DNA of 64,000 nucleotides from assembly GCA_963682055.1 (NCBI GenBank), contig OY821745.1, positions 13,709,501 through 13,773,500 on the forward strand, read 5' to 3'. The first letter of the stretch is position 1, and each line of letters begins with the position of its first letter. Of this stretch, positions 10,161 through 20,434 are shown piece after piece. The notes under the pieces are model-generated. The model had not been told where the DNA came from. It searched no databases and saw only the letters and a program-made list of their open reading frames with translations. This stretch comes from Primula veris. Lineage: Eukaryota; Streptophyta; Magnoliopsida; Ericales; Primulaceae. A program made the translations under genes and the position numbers.

Positions 10161-12085
10161 ATGTGGCGACGGAATAAAATCATCGCCTTAACATTCATCC
10201 TGATGATAACAACAAATTTGTGTTTTACTTATCAAAGATGGCATCCAAAAATATTTTTTTTTTTTGGGCATCACATTTTCACACATCAGGGTGAGTAACA
10301 TGTGGTGACGGATTAAAATCAACGTTTAAACAGTCATTTCGCAAGTATGTTTTTACGATTTTTCTCATCATAGATGGCATCCAACATGTGTTGGGAGATT
10401 ATTTATCATATAAAACGACTGGTTTATATGTTTATGGTTTGCACAATCATAAACTTTATTTCGAAACGACAGGTTCGAAAAATAGTTTTGCTTGTAATGT
10501 GAATAGGTTCTCATTGATCGAACGACAGGTCGATACAGAGACACCAATTCGGCGAAACATACATCACTATATAAACACACTCGGGGAAATTATTATTTAG
10601 TCAACCCCTTTCGGTAGCTCTACTTGAAAAACGACCAGGAAAGACGGTGAGGGTGGAGGGCACGAATGCCACTTAAAACCCGACCTCATTAGGATATCGA
10701 CTTCCGCCTATATCTTTCCTAGACATCGTATCCAAATAGGTGAGCCTATTTGGGGAAGGTTCATAATTTTTCCAACTTAAATGTGAATATATATGATTTC
10801 GCAATTTTACCATTCATGGCAATAAATAACAGGTATATCTTTTCTAGATAACCACATATATACAAGGCAGTATAAAATATATTCATGATATATATCTAAT
10901 CATGCAGTAGATTTGGTGATAAACTAAATCAATTCAGGATTATCAATCACACAAATTATATCATACCAAATCAAATCAAATCAATTAACTGCCATATGAT
11001 ATATTTATCTATGGTAATATCAAAAGATATGTTGATTATACTAATAAGATATCAATCAATTATCTACGGTTTATTGCCATATAAGTAATTCTATACATGG
11101 TAGTTTTAACATGCAAGCAAGCAATATATTTTTAATTACCAATTAATTCTATATATGGTAAAAAAATATTTTAACATGCAAAAGGTTAAATTTACATGGA
11201 AATATATCAATTTATTCAATTAACATGCAATTTTTATTCACTTGCCTTTTTAATAAATATATATATGCATGTGGGTGAATATTTAGACCGAATATTAACT
11301 TTTATAACACATATATACTGTTTTTATACATCTAATATACTACAGGGACTATCCGTGTAATTTCAGCAAACTATATATTTATTTACAGCATTATTACAGC
11401 TTCAGTCCATAATTTCAGACAAGTTTCAGTTTAGTCATTTAGTAATTAACATGCACAGTCAATAGTTTCAGCGAATTACAAAATAGTATTCCTGGTTTCA
11501 ATTCATCACATATTCCGTCCGACTTATAACTATATGTTCATAATTACATGATTTTCAATTCCCCAGATTTGTTCTTTGGACTGGCTGTGCCAAGGGATCT
11601 TTCACTTAATTGATGAACATGTAAAAACAAACCACTTTGTATAATATATTCAGAATCTGTTAGAATTGTTTGGAGTAGTACCGTGGTATTACTATCACCT
11701 TAATTAGGTTAATAGCAGTATTACAGAGCGAAATCAATTGATTACATGACTTTTAATACAATTCATAAGTAGTATTACAGAGCGAAATAGTGTGATACAT
11801 GTATGGTTTCAATTTTCACAATATATTCAATTTATGACAAAACAAACAATTCCAATTTGTATTCAATAATACTTTTTTACACAGTACTCGTTAGCAATTA
11901 GTTTATTTATTTGTAAGGGTAGAAAAAATATTTGTATACCGTACGCCTCGTATTTTGATGAAGGTCGATATAACAATAACTCAATTAAACCCGGATAAAC
12001 CTCAAGGTTTATAAATACCCAATATCCGTGCGTTTAACCAAAATCTCCAATATCCGCGAGCGTATATCTTAGTCTCCGCGAGCAA

Positions 12086-12098
12086 CGTGCTGATAACG
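12086..12098 (-). other. Primer-binding-site region
   Basis: CGTTATCAGCACG on the minus strand directly follows the 5' LTR, at the place of the minus-strand primer site. The second family member has CGTTATCGGCAC at the equivalent spot (13264-13275). Confidence 0.7.
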
Positions 12099-12312
12099 TG
12101 TTGTGTGACATATTAGCTCACATATATATGCATATAGATATGAGGAGAGAATATAGAGAGAGACAATAAGGAAGACTTTATTAATTAGAATGTATATGAA
12201 TGAATGTGAAATATAAGACCCTAACCCTCTTTATATAGATAGAGGGATAGGGTTATAAGCCCACTTGGGCCCATAAAGTACAAGTCCAATAGTCCAATAA
12301 TATTCTACAACA
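12099..12312 (-). repeat. Right-hand LTR of the Ale-like element (5' LTR in sense)
   Basis: 214 bp, pair of 5171-5384, followed by the AAATG duplication at 12313-12317. Confidence 0.95.
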
Positions 12313-13023
12313 AAATGATTATTATTTTTTTATTATAAAAATTATAATGATAATGTATCTCATTTAGTATGATAATTGTTGATTGTGTGAATAAAACTAA
12401 ATACTAACAGAATCTGATCATTTTTTTATCTACTCCATTATTTGTATTTTCATACTATTTTTTCGACTACATGTTAATTTTTTTTCTATTTATTAGGAAT
12501 ATTATTTTTAAACTAGTATTATGTTTCGTATTAATAACATTTTTAGACTTCTCAAATAAAAATTGTTAATAAAAAATAACGTTGTCGTAAAATAAAAAAA
12601 TATGTCGGGAAATTCGTGATAAACCTATCCCGACCCTACGGGATCCTGAAAATTCGGGTCCCGAAAAAGTCGGATCCCGACTTTTGTCGGGTCGGGGTCG
12701 GATTTTTTTTTCACTTTCAAAAGTAATCGGGATCGGGATACGAGTTGAATGTTTACGGATCGGGTATCGACCCTAACCCAAAATTCTATACCATTTTCGG
12801 AACACATTTTCCCGATATTTATGACTAGCCCAACTAAATAAAGTAGCATCATAAAGGTCCATCAAGAAACATATTTCACGATACAACTTCATTAAGAATC
12901 AAATATAATAGTAATAGAAATGAGGCAATACATAGCACCATCGGTATTGATCAAAAATTAAGTAGCACCATTGAGCTTTATTAAGAAACATATGCAATTC
13001 TGCATCAGCAATAAATGACTAAT

Positions 13024-13263
13024 TGTTGTGATACATCATTCATAGACCTTCATATATGTTAATGATTCTTAATGTTGAAACCTTATATTTTTTAACTTTC
13101 CTTCATTAACTGATGTATGTAACTTGCTCTACCCCCATTATATAAAGGGGTTGATAGACTTATCTTTGTATAGAAAAGACATTCATATGAATAAAAAACT
13201 ATACCTTATTATCTCTCTATATTTTTTGTTTTCGTCGATACTTGCCTAATAATTGTCACAACT
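13024..13263 (+). repeat. LTR of the second Ale-like element
   Basis: About 240 bp with TG start, internal TATA-like block and CACAAC end. Sequence is only loosely similar to the 214-bp LTRs of the first element; assignment rests on the ends, the TATA block and the adjoining primer-site motif. Confidence 0.65.
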
Positions 13264-13428
13264 CGTTATCGGCACTTTGCATGAAGACGGAGTCAAGAAA
13301 TCGCTAGAGAGTTTCATTAGAAAGGAGTATACGGACCGCTTTTTTTCTCGAAGAGTTAGAAAAAGGGTTTATTGGGTTGTTAGATCAAGTATCGATCATT
13401 CCTTTAGCATTACCGAATTAAGGTACAC

Positions 13429-13458
13429 AATTTCTACTTGTAACAAAACGTAGAAATT
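13429..13458. other. 9-bp perfect hairpin in the element leader
   Basis: Arms AATTTCTAC and GTAGAAATT enclose a 12-nt loop that itself contains TTGTAACAA. Confidence 0.75.
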
Positions 13459-14202
13459 GCATGATTAATCAAGAATAGAATCGGTAATCTCATGTTTATG
13501 ATGTATATCGTATGATAGATGGTTTATTTTGATGAAAAATTGCTATTGCAACCCATGTATGTCACTTATAAACCGAGTTATAACATGTATAGTTACATAT
13601 TAAACTGTCGGACCAAAACTGTCACTTTTAGAATATTAGATGACCAATATGCAACTCTTTGAAATTTGTGTACTGATATAAAAATATTTCTGAATCTTCT
13701 GGACTGACGATGTAATTACCCTTAAACTGCATATAGTTTCCTATATTTACACGTATAGTCCATCTAGTTCTCCCTTATTCACATAATAGTATATGTGTAC
13801 GAGTTTGCCTACTGTTTGGTCCATTTAGAATTTTCTACACACAATTAAGCTTAGATTTAATTGTTATAACATCTAATACTTGTCGAAAATGACTATTGCA
13901 TGAGATAATAAGTTTCTAATGTGACATAATTGAATTTAGGCTCTTTGCATCCCACCTTTTATTATCTACAAATTGATATAACTTATGTGATATAGTAATT
14001 ACACATAGAAAATGGCATAAGTCACTTTAGTGATAGATAAGATGATATAATCTACAACTCATGTCATTTAATATTCCTAATCCATGATAGTACTAGTTTA
14101 CATGAGTATGTCATACCTCTATATTACGATATTGTTGAAGGCAATTTTATGTTTTCACATAAAAGTCCGTAGACATTTATATGTCACTTGTGCTCGTAAT
14201 TT

Positions 14203-14385
14203 CCTCAAGGTTGAACATTGTAAATGTAGCTTTTTAGATAAAAATTTCCTCGATCTTGAACATTTTACATGTAGATTTTGAGTTGAAAATTCCTCGAGAT
14301 TGAACATTTTAAATGTAGATTTTGAGTTTTAAATTTTACTCCAGCTTGAACATTATATGTAGCTTTTGAGTTGAAATTTGTGAAC
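14203..14385 (+). repeat. Four tandem ~45-bp repeats
   Basis: Units start near 14203, 14248, 14292 and 14337. Each contains TTGAACATT, then a near-palindrome of the form ACATTTTAAATGT, then AGCTTTTGAGTTGAAAATT-like sequence. They lie inside the second Ale-like element. Confidence 0.85.
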
Positions 14386-15456
14386 GTGTATAGACTCGCA
14401 TTTAAGTTGGAATAATTATGAATGTTTTCCGAATAGGCGGGTTATTTTTGTTTTTGTCGAGGCAAATGAACGAAAAACGTTGATTTTACGTCAAACTAAG
14501 ACAATGCTTGCGAGATTGATGTCTGCTATAAATGTGGTTGTACTGATCAATGGCAGAACTTATGTCAAGCTATTGCTTAAGAAGTTTGGGCCTATCTTGG
14601 TGGTAGAAAAGCCGAGACTCATGTGGTTAAATCTGATGGAAAGTAAACTCTTGATGACCATATTTTCATGGCTCAATAGTAGTTTGGCACATTTTTTGAG
14701 TGAGCTTATATTTAACTTCATTGGATTTTGTTTTTCCATTTGTACTATGCATTGTCCTTTTTGGACCAATCTTTTGGGTTATGGTTTGTGCTTTTGAAAT
14801 TTTCTCCAATAATTTAAAGTATTTTGAGTAAATTACTTGAATATATGTGACCAAACTTTAAAGTATTGAACTTTATGGAAATATAAGTGGGGTAGTGGTT
14901 GTTAGGCTATAGTGGCTAACAGTGTACCACTCACATTGCCATGTACGGTTAAAATTGTTTCACCATCTACATGCCTAAAGTAACCTTCGCGACAAATATT
15001 TTGAAGTTGTCGGTTTTAACCGATGTTTTTGGTAAAGTCAACTCGCATTGTCAAAATGACAAAGAGGTTTTACACTCCTAGAGGCGTTTTACATGCCTAC
15101 TTGACTTGTAAATGATATTTGATAAAACCAGTATAATCTGGAGAATGTTCTGAAATTGGTGTATATATTTTTTTTTTACACAATAATACGACCAAAAACG
15201 TATTTTGGAGAAGTTGAGAAGTATTCCAAGTAGTATTTATTTAACCGTGAACTCAAATCGTAATCTTATCACACGCATGCCGTGGATTGATAAGATGATT
15301 TAGATGTTCAGTGTGCTATTATTTGATCGAAGTCAATTGATAAGAGCACTAAGATGTTGTGACTTTGGCCGGCTTGAAATTCCGGATCAAATAACGATTG
15401 CTTGATAATGTTATCGCATCGCTTTGGGATCATCGTGGGGGAAATTATTCGTGATT

Positions 15457-15748
15457 TGTGATGACCCAGATTTCCCGGAAGGAATTTTTGTGGTGCGGTA
15501 TTGTGCGTCAGTCTCACATCGCCCAGATATGAGAGTACTCGTGTGGTATATGAACTTAAAGATCAATTTCCTATCAACAAGACCTTTTAAATCCGTGCGG
15601 CACAATAGCGAGGACGAAACTCTATACTTAAGCGTGCTTAGCTTGGAGTAGTACCAGGATGTGTGACCCCCCCTGAGAAGTTGTGCCAAAACGGACAATA
15701 TTGTTGATACGGACGTAGCGGTTCGGTCTGTAGGACCGGGTCGTTACA
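15457..15748 (+). mobile_element. Cassandra-type TRIM LTR carrying a 5S rRNA-like segment
   Basis: The block runs from TGTGATGACCC to CGGGTCGTTACA (292 bp). At 15628-15690 it contains TTAAGCGTGCTTAGC, GAGTAGTACCAGGATG and TGTGACCCCC, which match the 3' half of plant 5S rRNA including its internal promoter region. A 5S segment inside an LTR is the hallmark of Cassandra TRIMs. Only one LTR is present. The flanks (TGATT before, GTACA after) do not match, so this is not a clean solo LTR; a deletion or rearrangement probably removed one side. It should not be annotated as a genuine 5S gene. Confidence 0.88.
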
Positions 15749-16250
15749 GTACATATATAGATGATACTTACAAATAATAAAACAAACATGTAATATTTGT
15801 TAAAAATATGCAATTAAGTACTTTTATAATAGGAAGACAAAACAACTGTGGATCTGAAACAACCGAAGCATTGTAATATGAATAAGCTAGCCTTAAGAAC
15901 TTGACTTATTCATTACACCCTTCTCTTGAAATTTAATTTTCTTTTGGTGTGTATATATATATATATATATTATGTATAGGATAATGATCATATGAATATA
16001 CACTAATTTAGAATCAGACAACCATCTTACATTTCTCTCGTGTGTCACACATATAAATAGCAATAGAACTCAATTGGTAGTAGCATTAAGACTTCTGATA
16101 TGTATTGAGAAATAATGAAACACGTAACTCCTTATAATTTAATGCATAATTATTAATACTCTTTAAGCCAAATACTAACTACATGACTAACGTTTGGTAT
16201 TTTCATCTTAATAATAACACTAATATTTTTATTAGCTACCGCGTTATTTA
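15749..16250. other. AT-rich interval without gene
   Basis: A short TA run lies at about 15952-15971. Nothing else could be supported. Confidence 0.6.
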
Positions 16251-16666
16251 TCTATACTATTAATATATGTGTAGAGGGTCTTATGAATCCTTGAAACACT
16301 TTTCTTTCAAAAAAGCCCTAATAAATAGAAAAATTACAAAACAAGAAAAAAGAAGTTACACCATAAAAAAAAAACTGCCGTTCCATTAAATAAAACTGCC
16401 CCAATAAAACTGCCGTTCCATTAAATAGAACTGCCCCAAGAAAAAAGAAATTACACCAGCAAAAAAACTCTTTCTAAAAAAAACCAGAAAAGCATTGAAA
16501 ATACAGGTAAATATCATTTCTCTTCATTTATTCTACTTTTTACTTCAATCTTTATCTCATTAATTATTCAAATTAAAATATAGAATCCAGCGTATTTTGT
16601 TATTACACGTATGTATGCATATATTTTTTTTGAATTCACACCTATCGGGTGGGCAGGTCCGCTAGT
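16251..16666 (+). mobile_element. Non-autonomous Helitron
   Basis: The 5' end is TCTATACTATTAATAT, preceded by A, a common plant Helitron start. The 3' end is CACCTATCGGGTGGGCAGG followed by CCGCTAGT, that is a GC-rich hairpin-like block and the CTRRT terminus. The base after CTAGT is A instead of the expected T. Inside are two tandem 35-bp units (16371-16440) containing CTGCCGTTCCATTAAAT. No Rep/helicase coding sequence is present. Confidence 0.75.
16371..16440 (+). repeat. Two tandem 35-bp units in the Helitron
   Basis: Units at 16371-16405 and 16406-16440 differ at a few positions. Confidence 0.9.
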
Positions 16667-16977
16667 ATGTATTAAGTATAGCAAGCCATTCCATATTACA
16701 AACCCACATCATTAATGCTATTAATACAATTAATATTATCTTCTTGAAACCGACAATTCTAATATTAAGGAATTAAATTATTAATTACTAAATATCAATC
16801 ATTTTATTTAAAACTACAACTTATTAACTTCGATAACGTGCAAAATTACTTAAACAATACAACTGCTAACTAGTTACATTAGTATTCTTATTTTGGAAAG
16901 AAAAAAAAAATGACATGAGTAATTATCAACGAAGAAAAATATTCAAAATAATATTAAAAAATCCGGGATTTTACAGT
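16667..16977. other. AT-rich interval without gene
   Basis: No feature seen. Confidence 0.55.
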
Positions 16978-17463
16978 AGTGGTAATGATGGTAACTCACT
17001 TATAAACCATATGCTATATCATATTATATTCGGTGTGAGATAATTACTCTAACACTCTTTATTACTCATAGCCCGATATTTCAAGAGCCAACGAGCGCAC
17101 AATATTAAATGGGTGGACTGCAGGGGCGAAGACAGGATGTGTAAATGGGGGGTGTCAAAATATATGTACAAGTAACATATTTTTATGGGGGTGCCAAATA
17201 TACACCTAAAAATAAATTGTACTAAAAAAAAATTGCGTCACTTGAGATTTCTAAAATTATGGGGGGTGCCGTGGCACCCGATCGTCCCCACTTAGCTTCC
17301 TCCTGGGTGGAAGTGAGTCCAACATCGCTAGACCCGCTCTGATACAATGTTAAATCTCCATATAACTTACCATTAAAAGGCTTCGTAATGGTCATGGTGG
17401 TAACTCACTTATAAACCATAGACTATATCATATTATAGTCGATGTGTGATAATTAGTCTAACA
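16978..17463 (-). mobile_element. TRIM retrotransposon with a hAT MITE inside
   Basis: The 116-bp block at 17348-17463 begins TGTTA and ends TAACA, and is repeated in part at about 16978-17054 (shared GGTAACTCACTTATAAACC). On the minus strand the sequence next to the full LTR reads TGTATCAGAGCGGG, close to the initiator-Met tRNA primer site TGGTATCAGAGC, so the element lies on the minus strand. The internal domain is only about 110 bp once the MITE is removed, which defines a TRIM. The distal LTR is truncated at its outer end. Confidence 0.78.
17121..17305. mobile_element. hAT-type MITE inside the TRIM
   Basis: 185 bp with ends CAGGGGCGAAG and CTTCCTCCTG, an imperfect terminal inverted repeat of the CAGGGGCGGA type. 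The flanks GTGGACTG and GGTGGAAG share a GGTGGA word but are not a clean 8-bp duplication. It splits the TRIM internal domain and is therefore younger than the TRIM. Confidence 0.65.
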
Positions 17464-17981
17464 GTATAGACCTTTGAACGTTGGTTGACTTAGAAGGCTT
17501 GCGGGCTCAAGCATTAAAATACGAAACCGGAGTTTTGATTTTTTACCTTCTTCGGAAATGTGTGGTTTCAAAGTGCTTCTATATGGTTTAAGTAAATCTT
17601 CTTTAATCCTCTTATGGAGAATGGATTTTGCAACACCCAATTTACTGGACATTTTTCGAATATTAGTTTGAAAAATTAGAGGAATTCGGGAAATTTTAGA
17701 TGGGATAATTTGAACTCATTTACGACCAACCGTTGTTGTCTTTCTACTACCTACATTTGCAACTTGGCCACCCACAATGCATTCTTTCCCTCTTTGCCAA
17801 ATGCGGCTTATGGTTTTGACGTTGACGGAAAATCATTACCTAAAGAAGTTAAAGAACCATGTTCTAGTTTCCCATTGTGACTTTTTTTCAATAAGATTTC
17901 AAATATAAGTCGATGTTGTTCGTCGGTTATATTGGTTTTCAAGCCACGAGCATTAGAAGAATTTTGATTAAAATTTTCCAT
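17464..17981 (-). pseudogene. Plant mariner-like transposase N-terminal relic
   Basis: The minus strand starts at ATG 17981-17979 with a TDEQHRLIFEILLKKS-like helix, followed by a GKLEHGSLTSL block and, later, MSSKLGVAKSILHKRIKEDL and LKPHISEEGKKSKLRFRI. Plant mariner transposases have the same layout: an N-terminal region, then a helix-turn-helix (LGVSKTTLHRRIKEG type), then LTEENKKARLRFC. It breaks at PTFKGLY, just before the expected catalytic IDEKWF block, exactly where the TRIM begins. Frames shift at least twice upstream of MSSKLG. The catalytic domain is missing. Confidence 0.85.
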
Positions 17982-18500
17982 AATAGAGTAAGAATAGATA
18001 ATTTAGGAGATTAAAAATGGATGAAGACGGAATGTTAAGTGGACATGGGTATTTATTTTGTTTACGAAAATTTTGACTTGCTTAGAAAATTCTAACTTTA
18101 TCGCCATTTTTTTTGGTGAACTGAAATTTTGGTATCAAAATGAAATTCTAGTGACAATTCAAAATTAATCCTTACCGCCATTTTATTTGGACGATTGAGA
18201 AGTACTGTAGAAATGAAATTTTGGTAAATGAAACGTTTTAATTTAGATAAATAAGAGTAGAAGTTCAGCCACCCAATTTTTTGTAAAAGTAAAAACAAAA
18301 TGCAATGATTACACATGTGATAAGTAGAAAAGAGACGTGTAAAACTTAAATACAGGACATATATGGGCCATGCTTATATATAAAAGTATTATAGGTAAAC
18401 AATGAACAAAATTCATATGGTCTCTTAAAAGCACAGTTTCTCGTACAATACATTTAAATAGGGGCATAAGAAGTAAGATTTTTTCTACAGAAGTAAAGAA
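17982..18500. other. Interval without gene
   Basis: AT-rich. A diverged repeat of a word like TCGCCATTTTTTTTGG occurs near 18100 and 18175. No coding sequence was recognised. Confidence 0.5.
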
Positions 18501-18725
18501 ACTTATCAGGATGAAATTGACGATGCTAAATTACATATTATTATAAATGAACTATGGGATGAATCGAAAAAGGGGCAGATGGTGTTAGTTATGAGATTTG
18601 TCTCAAAATGTGGCTTTGTATAAGAGTGTTTTTTTGCAGTAACCCATGTTCGGGACATTGTGGCATTGACGCTTAAATAGGGTATGTATTCAACGTTGCT
18701 TCGCATGATCTAGACATTCAAAATA

Positions 18726-19090
18726 GTGCAAATTATGTTTTAGTTACTTGAGTTTTGCCTAATTTTAGTATAAGTGATCTAAGTTTTTATAATTTCGGTT
18801 TTGTGACATAAGTTTAACTTTGTTAGCAATTTAGTGACCTGCCATCATATTTTTCGAAAAAAAAGCATAGTTCTTGCTAAAAGTACTAAAATACCCTCAG
18901 ATTTTACCCTTGTAGTTAACAGACGTGAGGGCACGTGACAGCACGTGTAACGTATTCCGTCCACTGAATTGACGCAAAGTCACTAAAACAATACAAAAGT
19001 TAAACTTAGGTCACAAACCGAAATTGCAAAAATTTAGGTCACTTATCCTAAAATTGACCAAAACCCAGGTCACTAAACCATAATTTACCC
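18726..19090. mobile_element. Mutator-type MITE
   Basis: 365 bp with long inverted repeats of roughly 110 bp (left end GTGCAAATTATG, right end CATAATTTACCC) and a perfect 9-bp duplication TTCAAAATA (18717-18725 and 19091-19099). A 9-bp duplication with long arms is typical of Mutator-like MITEs. It interrupts the hAT transposase relic. Confidence 0.92.
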
Positions 19091-19127
19091 TTCAAAATAT
19101 TTGAGGTCAATAATTTGATGGTGCAAG

Positions 19128-19679
19128 CAGGGGTTGAACCAGAATTTCGGTTGAGTGGGGGTACAATATAATAGATATATATATATATTTTTTTTTTTAT
19201 ATATGATAAACGTTTTACAAATGATGTTCCCAATTCTTCAATATTCTTCCCTAATTGGTTAAATTAAACGATGACAATAAAAAATAAATTACATTTTAAT
19301 AAATTCAAACAATATATTTTATTTATATTTAGTACAACTACAAGATGTACTAGTGCTTTTAAATTTCAATATTTATGAAGATTTTGAGAAATTGTACAAT
19401 GTTTATAGAATATTTTTTTTTGTAAAAATGAAAAAAAAAATGTTCTCATCACAACATATAATACACAGATAATATTACCAATGTAATATTTTTACAAAAA
19501 GCCAAAATATGATAGTTTCTCCTGTGTAGATTCGAACCAACAATCAAGCAAAATTCTGCATTTAACATTGAACTATTATGATACATTAGACTTTGATTAA
19601 CAAATATATATAAAATAATAGTTTTTCAAATTTCAGCGGGGGCTATAGCCCTCACTGAGCGTACATTGGCTCCGCCCTG
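19128..19679. mobile_element. hAT-type MITE
   Basis: 552 bp. The ends are CAGGGGTTGAACC and GGCTCCGCCCTG, with a near-perfect 8-bp duplication GGTGCAAG/GATGCAAG (19120-19127 and 19680-19687). It disrupts the conserved GASNM codons of the surrounding transposase relic. Confidence 0.88.
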
Positions 19680-20370
19680 GATGCAAGTAATATGCAAGGT
19701 GAATTTAATAAATAAGTATATTTGATTGCAAATGATTGCTTGTATGCATATTATGTTTATTGTTTTGCACATCGTTTGCAATTAGCGCTAGTGGCTTCGG
19801 CGAATGATGATGCGTGTGTTGAACGTTTTTTTAAAATTAAGTTGGGTTGTTAATATTGTTATGTTCATGCAAACGCAATGATGAACTCAAAGTCGCCCAA
19901 GTTAGTGATATTGAGTACTTGCTTTCTATTCACGTACTTGAAACTATAAAAGAAAAAATTAAGTTGGTACCATACCACGACTTGGAGACACTCGTTAAGA
20001 GTTCTCATTGAGTACTTCTTGAATATGTATAGTGTTGGATGTTTGATTTTTCTTGAAGTTCTCGAGGTTGGATCAAGTTCTAAAAAAGGAGAAGCACTTT
20101 CTCTCTTGAATCATTGATCTTATTTGAATTTTTATTCATAGTTTATCTTATGAAAAAGACGTCAGTGATTACTTATATACATTGTTAAAGTTTGCAGTGT
20201 AAAACCCAAAATATTTTAAATGGAATGGAAATGGGTTTAACAACAAAAGCTCTTCTTCATGAATTACGGGAAATAAATTTGATCATTTACTTAGCCAAGT
20301 GAAATCATTTTGTGATGCATGTAACATTGATATCACAAATTTGGATGCTCAATATGTTGATAGATATGAA

Positions 20371-20434
20371 AGTCCCTGTAATCATTTTAGTATAAAAGAC
20401 CAAGTCCCTGTAATCATTTTAGTATAAAAGACCG
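20371..20434 (+). repeat. 32-bp tandem duplication
   Basis: Two copies of a unit beginning AGTCCCTGTAATC, differing at the last base. The duplication is not a multiple of three and breaks the transposase frame. Confidence 0.95.

Larger units (their letters stand above)
5749..10534 (-). repeat. Dispersed array of at least 21 hairpins sharing a WCNNCWGG-like loop
   Basis: In plus-strand reading, short inverted repeats enclose a loop close to ACGACAGG. Positions: 5749-5766, 5883-5898, 5909-5928, 5960-5977, 5987-6006 (loop ACGACTAA), 6035-6050, 6059-6080, 6103-6122, 6867-6888, 7393-7417, 7474-7491, 7810-7825, 7829-7843 (7-nt loop), 8247-8266, 8444-8465 (10-nt loop ending CGACAGG), 8924-8949, 8983-9012, 9185-9200, 9257-9281, 10407-10430, 10459-10480 and 10517-10534. 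Loop variants include ACGACAGG, ACGACTGG, ACTACAGG, ACTTCTGG, TCGACTGG, TCATCAGG and ACAACAGG. Stems run from 4 to 11 bp; the best, at 8983-9012, is 11 perfect pairs with arm TTATCATTTCG. On the element's sense strand the loop reads CCTGTCGT. Stems differ from site to site, so this is not an ordinary dispersed repeat. Confidence 0.8.
5171..12312 (-). mobile_element. Complete but decayed Ale-like Ty1/copia retrotransposon
   Basis: Two nearly identical 214-bp LTRs (TGTTG...CAACA in the plus reading) flank a 6.7-kb internal region. The perfect duplication AAATG (5166-5170 and 12313-12317) proves a single insertion event. The sense strand is minus: a CGTTATCAGCACG primer-site region adjoins the right-hand LTR and a polypurine stretch adjoins the left-hand one. 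In sense order the interior has an AT-rich leader (12098 to about 10600), a gag relic (10160-9741), integrase relics (8467-7735), RT (about 6920), RNase H (about 6454-6270), and a 3' region with repeated CACTGGGTTTTCC-like blocks. All frames carry stops. Near identity of the LTRs contrasts with the heavily decayed interior, so an already defective copy may have been mobilised, or LTR gene conversion occurred. The interior is unusually rich in hairpins. Confidence 0.9.
4718..12835. mobile_element. hAT-like non-autonomous element, split by a copia insertion
   Basis: The left end, TAGGGCTGGGGGAAAA at 4718, leads into a cluster of CCCGACCCG-type motifs (4735-4880). A similar cluster on the other strand runs 12600-12790 and ends with ATTTTCCCG...CTAGCCC near 12835, so the two ends are inverted. 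Remove the copia element (5171-12312) and its duplication, and an element of roughly 1 kb remains. TAGGG(C)TGG ends with repeated CCCGACCC are typical of plant hAT MITEs. I could not identify a clean 8-bp duplication, so the outer borders are approximate. Confidence 0.6.
13024..15456 (+). mobile_element. Second Ale-like copia member, truncated
   Basis: An LTR-like block at 13024-13263 starts TGTTGTG, contains TATATAAAGGGG and ends TTGTCACAAC. It is followed by CGTTATCGGCAC, the same primer-site motif as in the neighbouring element. From about 14660 to 15456 the plus strand can be aligned with the minus strand of the first element at 9610-8790: shared words include AATAATTTAAAGT, TGTGACCAAACTTTAAA, GTAACAGTGTACCAC and TTCGTGATT. 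No 3' LTR was found. The element breaks off exactly where the Cassandra LTR starts. No long reading frame survives. Confidence 0.75.

Noticed and set aside
15628..15690. Possible 5S rRNA gene
   Set aside because: Only the 3' half is present and it is embedded in LTR ends TGTGATGACC and GTCGTTACA, which is the Cassandra arrangement.
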